The notes under the pieces were generated by a model. It saw nothing but the letters and a program-made list of their open reading frames with translations. It did not search any database and had not been told where the DNA came from. Shown one piece after another: positions 60,365-64,000 of a stretch of 64,000 nt of DNA. The stretch is from contig NZ_CP098812.1 of the NCBI RefSeq assembly GCF_036825535.1, positions 2,356,001 through 2,420,000 on the forward strand. The letters are read 5' to 3'. This DNA comes from Parasalinivibrio latis. Lineage in GTDB: Bacteria; Pseudomonadota; Gammaproteobacteria; Enterobacterales; Vibrionaceae. The stretch's first letter is position 1; the number at the start of each line of letters is the position of its first letter. A program made the translations under genes and the position numbers.

Positions 60365-60871
60365 GTGCGCAGTACAAAAGGATTTACTTTAATTGAGTTG
60401 GTCGTTGTGATTGTTATTTTGGGGATCCTCGCAGTTACGGCAGCACCAAAATTCCTGAATTTTTCCAAGGATGCAAAAATTGCGACCGTGAAAGGCTTCA
60501 AAGGGGTGATTTCTGCTCAGGTCTCAATGCTGAACAGTAAAGCGATGATCCAGGGAAAAACGGGTGATAATGTGGATGTTGAAACAGATTACGGCTTGTT
60601 CCAATTTTATGGCGGCTACCCGGAATCGCGCAGTGAGTCGACATCACCTCACAAGTTCTTAATCCAAACATTTATTGATCTTGGCGCCCCGGAGTCTGAA
60701 ACTTTGGACGGTTCAACACGCTCTGCGACACACGGTGATGTTGTCGTCTATGAAGATAATGATTATTCACGAGTTGGCTACGGCTCAGGCAATTTGTTGT
60801 CCGGTAACTGCTATGCCGAATACCAATCAGACACTGCGGACAGTGTGAAAGCAGTAACCACTGGCTGTTAA
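60365..60871 (+). CDS. MSHA-like type IV pilin 3, GTG start
   Basis: A 168-residue prepilin: (M)RSTKG then FTLIELVVVIVILGILAV. An ATG at 60335 would give a 15-residue leader; GTG 60365, with GAGG at a good distance, matches the leader length of the other pilins and is preferred. Roughly two thirds of residues agree with pilin 2. It ends GNCYAEYQ...VTTGC with the Cys pair. A 257-bp gap with its own upstream region separates it from pilin 2, so separate expression is possible. Confidence 0.88.
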   Translation: MRSTKGFTLIELVVVIVILGILAVTAAPKFLNFSKDAKIATVKGFKGVISAQVSMLNSKAMIQGKTGDNVDVETDYGLFQFYGGYPESRSESTSPHKFLIQTFIDLGAPESETLDGSTRSATHGDVVVYEDNDYSRVGYGSGNLLSGNCYAEYQSDTADSVKAVTTGC

Positions 60872-60967
60872 TTAAAACCCCAGGAGCAGTTTTTATTAAA
60901 GGTTCAAAGATCCCGTCCGATTTAGCTATGATGACAGTTACCAGTCAAACCAAGTGGTTGAACGGAT

Positions 60968-61765
60968 ATGGACTACAGGCCGGTACAGGGAGACGTTGGT
61001 GAAGGCGGAATTTATCAGGTTTATTATCCAGAACCTGCAATGCGTCATGTGGTCGAATGCTTCTGGCAACTGACAGTCACAGCAGGAAGCTACTCTTACC
61101 GGAGCATTCCAGATAATTGTGTTGACTGGGTAACCGAAATTGGTACGCCAGATATCTCCCTTCTGGTTCCTCCTTTTAAAGCCCCTGCATTTTTTGCCCT
61201 TTATGGTCCGGCAATTTACTTCGGAATTCGCTTCCAGCCTCTGGGACAGCACTGTCTGACAGGTACGCCTGTTGGGGAGTGGGGTTGTTCTACGGAAGGG
61301 ATATCCGCCTACGACCTGCTTCCTGCTCCACTGGCATACCACATTAATGAAACCTTGGTTGCCGTAAATACCTTCGAACAACGTTGTACTGCCCTTTCAT
61401 CATTGCTTTCACGAGAAATCTCAGACCCATTAGCTGACAGGCGATTTCATCAATTCGTCCGCCAGACACTCACGTTACCTAGTACTGACAATCACCATGA
61501 CCTTGCTGCAGCGTCAGGTATCAGTGAGCGTCAGTTGCGAAGGCTCAGCCATCTATACACCGGGCTTTCCCCAAAATCCCTCCAGCGTATTTTCCGTTTC
61601 CAGCAGACCCTGGCACGTATGCATCGGTGTAACGACCCTGCGGCATGGTCAACATACTATTACGACCAATCCCATTTCATCCGAGAGTTCCGAGCGTTTA
61701 CCGGTATGACTCCCCTCGCCTTTCGCAGAAAGTCCGTTTTATACAATAAAGATGAACACTGCTGA
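60968..61765 (+). CDS. AraC-family transcriptional regulator
   Basis: A 265-residue protein with a DUF6597-like N-terminal sensor (YYPEPAMRHVVECFWQLTVTAGSYS, then PDNCVDWV) and a C-terminal AraC domain: LAAASGISERQLRRLSHLYTGLSPKSLQRIFRF and YYYDQSHFIREFRAFTGMTPLAF. It precedes a glyoxalase-like gene by 40 nt on the same strand and probably regulates it or forms an operon with it. Confidence 0.87.
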   Translation: MDYRPVQGDVGEGGIYQVYYPEPAMRHVVECFWQLTVTAGSYSYRSIPDNCVDWVTEIGTPDISLLVPPFKAPAFFALYGPAIYFGIRFQPLGQHCLTGTPVGEWGCSTEGISAYDLLPAPLAYHINETLVAVNTFEQRCTALSSLLSREISDPLADRRFHQFVRQTLTLPSTDNHHDLAAASGISERQLRRLSHLYTGLSPKSLQRIFRFQQTLARMHRCNDPAAWSTYYYDQSHFIREFRAFTGMTPLAFRRKSVLYNKDEHC

Positions 61766-61805
61766 CCTATTCTGCTCCTTTCACATCTGAATAAGGAGCC
61801 AACAG

Positions 61806-62198
61806 ATGATTGAAGTACAGTCAATGTTTCCGGTAATGGTCACGCCACAACTCGACGCAGTAAAAGAGTTTTACGAGACCCATTTCGGGTTTACCACGGC
61901 ATTTTACGAAAAAGAGTTCTACCTTCACTTGGTATCATCAAACGGTGCAGTTCAGTTGGGGTTTCTGATGCCGGGCCACCCGACCCAGCCAGATTTCCTG
62001 CACCCGCAGATGAACCCAGACGGCTATGTCATCTCATTGGAAGTGCAGGATGCAGAAAAGGCCTATGATGTTGCAAAGTCAGAATCACTTACCATTTCCC
62101 AGCCGCTTAAAGAAGAGGTATGGGGGCAATATCACTTTATGGTGACTGACCCCTCGGGGATACAGGTTGATATCGTACAAAACATCGACCCTCAGTGA
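61806..62198 (+). CDS. VOC/glyoxalase-family protein
   Basis: A 130-residue protein with two beta-alpha-beta-beta-beta units. SMFPVMVTPQLDAVKEFYETHFGFTTAFY opens the fold, and GQYHFMVTDPSGIQVDIVQ closes it, with a Glu/Asp metal-ligand position in the last strand. The first His common in glyoxalase I is not at its usual place, so antibiotic-binding or dioxygenase-like relatives are also possible. AAGGAG precedes ATG 61806. Confidence 0.85.
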   Translation: MIEVQSMFPVMVTPQLDAVKEFYETHFGFTTAFYEKEFYLHLVSSNGAVQLGFLMPGHPTQPDFLHPQMNPDGYVISLEVQDAEKAYDVAKSESLTISQPLKEEVWGQYHFMVTDPSGIQVDIVQNIDPQ

Positions 62199-62211
62199 AA
62201 AACTATTCATT

Positions 62212-62234
62212 CGGGGTCAGCAATACTGGCCCCG
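62212..62234 (+). terminator. Hairpin after VOC gene
   Basis: CGGGG-T-CAG pairs with CTG-G-CCCCG around a 5-nt loop. No T-run follows, so terminator strength is uncertain. Confidence 0.5.
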
Positions 62235-62329
62235 AAGGCTCAAAACCAAGAAACATGCTCATCATAAATTCCCGTCGCTTGTGCTAACCTCTTTCTAACT
62301 GACTGACTCACCACCGGAAGTTAACACTG

Positions 62330-63121
62330 ATGCGAATATCCGCCAGTTTCTTTGCTGCCCTTCTGGGTATTTCAGCATTGTTCAATCCAATATCGGTTTC
62401 AGCTGTTACTCAGCCTTGGCAGAACCCGGCGTTTATCCTTAATGCTTTCCATCAGATAGCACTAAAAAACGAATACTCTCCCGGGGAACAGAAGGTACGT
62501 AAATGGACACATCCAGTCAGTGTGTGGATTGAACACAAGGTTGGCGATCGCCAGCTTCACAACGAGCTCGTCACGTTACACTTGCAGCATTTGTCTGCTC
62601 TAACCGGGTTGCAATTTACCAAGGCAGCATCCGAGCAATCCGCCAACCTGTCAATCCTGTTTACCCGGCAATCCACCTGGTTTCGGGATGCCCAGAAATT
62701 GTTTCGGACAAAGGACACATCTTTTTTGAATGGTGCTGTATGCGCGGCACATTTCGCCACTAACGGCCGGGGAAGCCTGACCAAAGCCGCAGTCGTTATT
62801 CCGGTTGATCAGGCACGAATGCATGGCAAGCTTGTTGCGTGCGTAGTGGAAGAGATCACCCAGACAATGGGGCTCCCGAACGATTCCGAACAGGTTTACC
62901 CCTCTATATTCAACGACAGGACACCGGAGGATTTGCTTTCAGGGTTGGACAGCATCCTTATCCGTATGCTCTACCAACCGGACATTAAACCGGGGCAAAG
63001 CTGGAATATGGTAAAACCCAAGCTGGAGCAGACCCTGAAAACCTGGCAGAAAGATGGCACCCTTGCCCGGGCGAATGCGGAAATCCGACGTGGCGGTCTC
63101 TATAAACTCATGGGCCTGTAA
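62330..63121 (+). CDS. Exported DUF2927 protein
   Basis: A 263-residue secreted or periplasmic protein with signal peptide ending VSA-VT (about residue 25). WTHPVSVWIEHKVGD (about 60-74), then VEEITQTMGLPNDSEQVYPSIFND (about 178-201) match DUF2927, a family resembling metalloproteases but here lacking a clear HExxH (VEEITQ). Function unknown. GGAAG precedes ATG 62330. It ends 189 bp before the efflux adaptor gene. Confidence 0.83.
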   Translation: MRISASFFAALLGISALFNPISVSAVTQPWQNPAFILNAFHQIALKNEYSPGEQKVRKWTHPVSVWIEHKVGDRQLHNELVTLHLQHLSALTGLQFTKAASEQSANLSILFTRQSTWFRDAQKLFRTKDTSFLNGAVCAAHFATNGRGSLTKAAVVIPVDQARMHGKLVACVVEEITQTMGLPNDSEQVYPSIFNDRTPEDLLSGLDSILIRMLYQPDIKPGQSWNMVKPKLEQTLKTWQKDGTLARANAEIRRGGLYKLMGL

Positions 63122-63310
63122 TTGTTTGCCCGCCCCACTATAGTTAATCAAGCTCATATCCACATTGGTTACCGGCAATTTTTACCTTTCATCCAATTTT
63201 AAAACTTTGATCCAAGCGTTAACGAAATCAATACAACCAGAGGATAATATTGAAAAATCGCATCAGATTTGGATGCGAAAACAACACTCCAAGCAATGTA
63301 GTGGGCCATT

Positions 63311-64000
63311 ATGTTCAAACTTCTTGTCCGACGTCTGGGACCCTTAGTCATCCTTGCTGCTGCCATCGGTGGAGCCTCACTGTTAATGGCAACCAAAGAA
63401 AAGCCGGAAAAGCGTGAAGTTAAAGCCTTACCTCCGGTAGTCGAAGTCATGACTGCCCATCCCACAACCCTCACATTGGATATCAATTCCTACGGGACCG
63501 TTGAGCCCAAATTGAAAACCCAACTGACCAGCGAAGTCCAGGGGCGGATTATCTCGCTCTCCGACAAATTTGTGGCCGGTGGTCATGTTGTGAAAGGTGA
63601 ATTACTGGCAAATATTGAACCGGCAGATTACCAGGCTGCTGTACGCCAGTCTGAAGCGGCACTCGCCCAGGCCCAGGCCTCACTGAATGAAGAAAAAGCC
63701 AGGGCGGAGGTAGCCAAAACAGAATTCCGGGATTTCAAGCGCGGTGCAGTCCCCGCACTCGGACTCCGTCTTCCGCAGTTAAAGCGTGAAGAGGCGAACG
63801 TCAAATCTGCACAGGCTGCACTGGAAAGCGCCCGCCGTAATCTTGTCCGAACCGAAATCCGCAGCCCGTTTACTGGACTGATTCGTACCCGGAACATCCA
63901 GCTCGGGCAGTACGTGGGAATTGGCAGCAATCTTGGTGAGATTTACGGCACTGGGATGGCTGAAATCCGGCTTCCAGTGACACCGGACAATCTTGCCGCC
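63311..64000 (+). CDS. RND efflux membrane-fusion (adaptor) protein, N-terminal part
   Basis: Open from ATG 63311 to the right edge: 230 codons without stop, so the gene is cut. It has an N-terminal membrane segment (about residues 11-26), a beta strand pair, and the lipoyl half-motif GTVEPKLKTQLTSEVQGRI with SDKFVAGGHVVKGELLANIE. A coiled-coil hairpin follows (about 95-180: AAVRQSEAALAQAQASLNEEKA). After it come IRSPFTGLIRTRNIQLGQYV and the beta barrel. It would bridge an inner-membrane RND pump, probably encoded just beyond the edge, and an outer-membrane channel. Confidence 0.9.
   Translation, partial: MFKLLVRRLGPLVILAAAIGGASLLMATKEKPEKREVKALPPVVEVMTAHPTTLTLDINSYGTVEPKLKTQLTSEVQGRIISLSDKFVAGGHVVKGELLANIEPADYQAAVRQSEAALAQAQASLNEEKARAEVAKTEFRDFKRGAVPALGLRLPQLKREEANVKSAQAALESARRNLVRTEIRSPFTGLIRTRNIQLGQYVGIGSNLGEIYGTGMAEIRLPVTPDNLAA

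Noticed and set aside
58987..60871. Tandem pilin genes considered as a CRISPR-like or direct DNA repeat array
   Set aside because: Similarity follows codons and the encoded pilin domain; there are no short regularly spaced repeats.

Overview
The window looks like chromosomal DNA of a marine-type gammaproteobacterium of roughly 50% G+C. The evidence is an enteric/Vibrio-style trp operon (trpL attenuator, separate trpE and trpG, fused trpCF), the rnm-yciO-rluB neighbourhood, MSHA-like type IV pilins, a LipA/LifO lipase pair, a VF530-type protein, OMPLA and a PEP-CTERM protein. Genus cannot be fixed from the sequence alone. I saw no rRNA, tRNA, CRISPR array, transposase or phage gene.

Left part (1-16.7 kb). 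A reverse-strand polyol/sugar operon encodes two permeases, a Tat-exported binding protein, a short-chain dehydrogenase and an FGGY kinase cut by the window edge. It faces a divergent SorC-family regulator; the layout suggests uptake of a polyol, oxidation to a ketose and phosphorylation. Next come rluB, yciO and rnm on the reverse strand. The complete tryptophan operon follows on the forward strand: promoter with a TrpR-like operator, leader peptide with two Trp codons, attenuator, a type I-beta DAHP synthase as first structural gene, then trpE, trpG, trpD, trpCF, trpB and trpA. Placing DAHP synthase behind the Trp attenuator ties entry into the shikimate pathway to tryptophan supply.

Middle part (16.7-46 kb). 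This is mostly accessory, single-gene units with long AT-rich gaps: a methyltransferase bracketed by two related repeats 900 bp apart, a DUF4331 protein, an isolated pilin, a secreted TPR-like protein bracketed by two palindromic repeats, an MFS exporter with a previously hidden 55-residue membrane protein upstream, a PPK2 polyphosphate kinase with a Lys/Ala-rich coiled-coil partner and divergent LysR regulator, a leader-plus-hydrophobic-core protein, OMPLA, a class 3 lipase, a THxN-type PEP-CTERM protein behind a sigma-54-like promoter, glutamate dehydrogenase with a possible small RNA upstream, a TrmY-like tRNA methyltransferase, and a DcuC-type transporter paired with an M20 amidohydrolase.

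Right part (46-64 kb). A taurine/nitrate-type ABC transporter lies downstream of a YHS-domain protein. A royal-jelly-like protein shares a promoter region, containing a textbook LysR box, with its divergent regulator. Then come an M28 peptidase lipoprotein, lipase lipA with its chaperone, a REC-REC-GGDEF diguanylate cyclase, three tandem MSHA-like pilins, and the start of an RND efflux adaptor. All four pilins in the window appear to start at TTG or GTG.

The most promising unexplained items are the diguanylate cyclase plus tandem-pilin cluster with non-ATG starts, the sigma-54/PEP-CTERM unit, the PPK2/coiled-coil pair, the lipase chaperone lacking its folding motif, and the hydrophobic-core protein at 28.4 kb. 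No single locus stands out as a certain new system.
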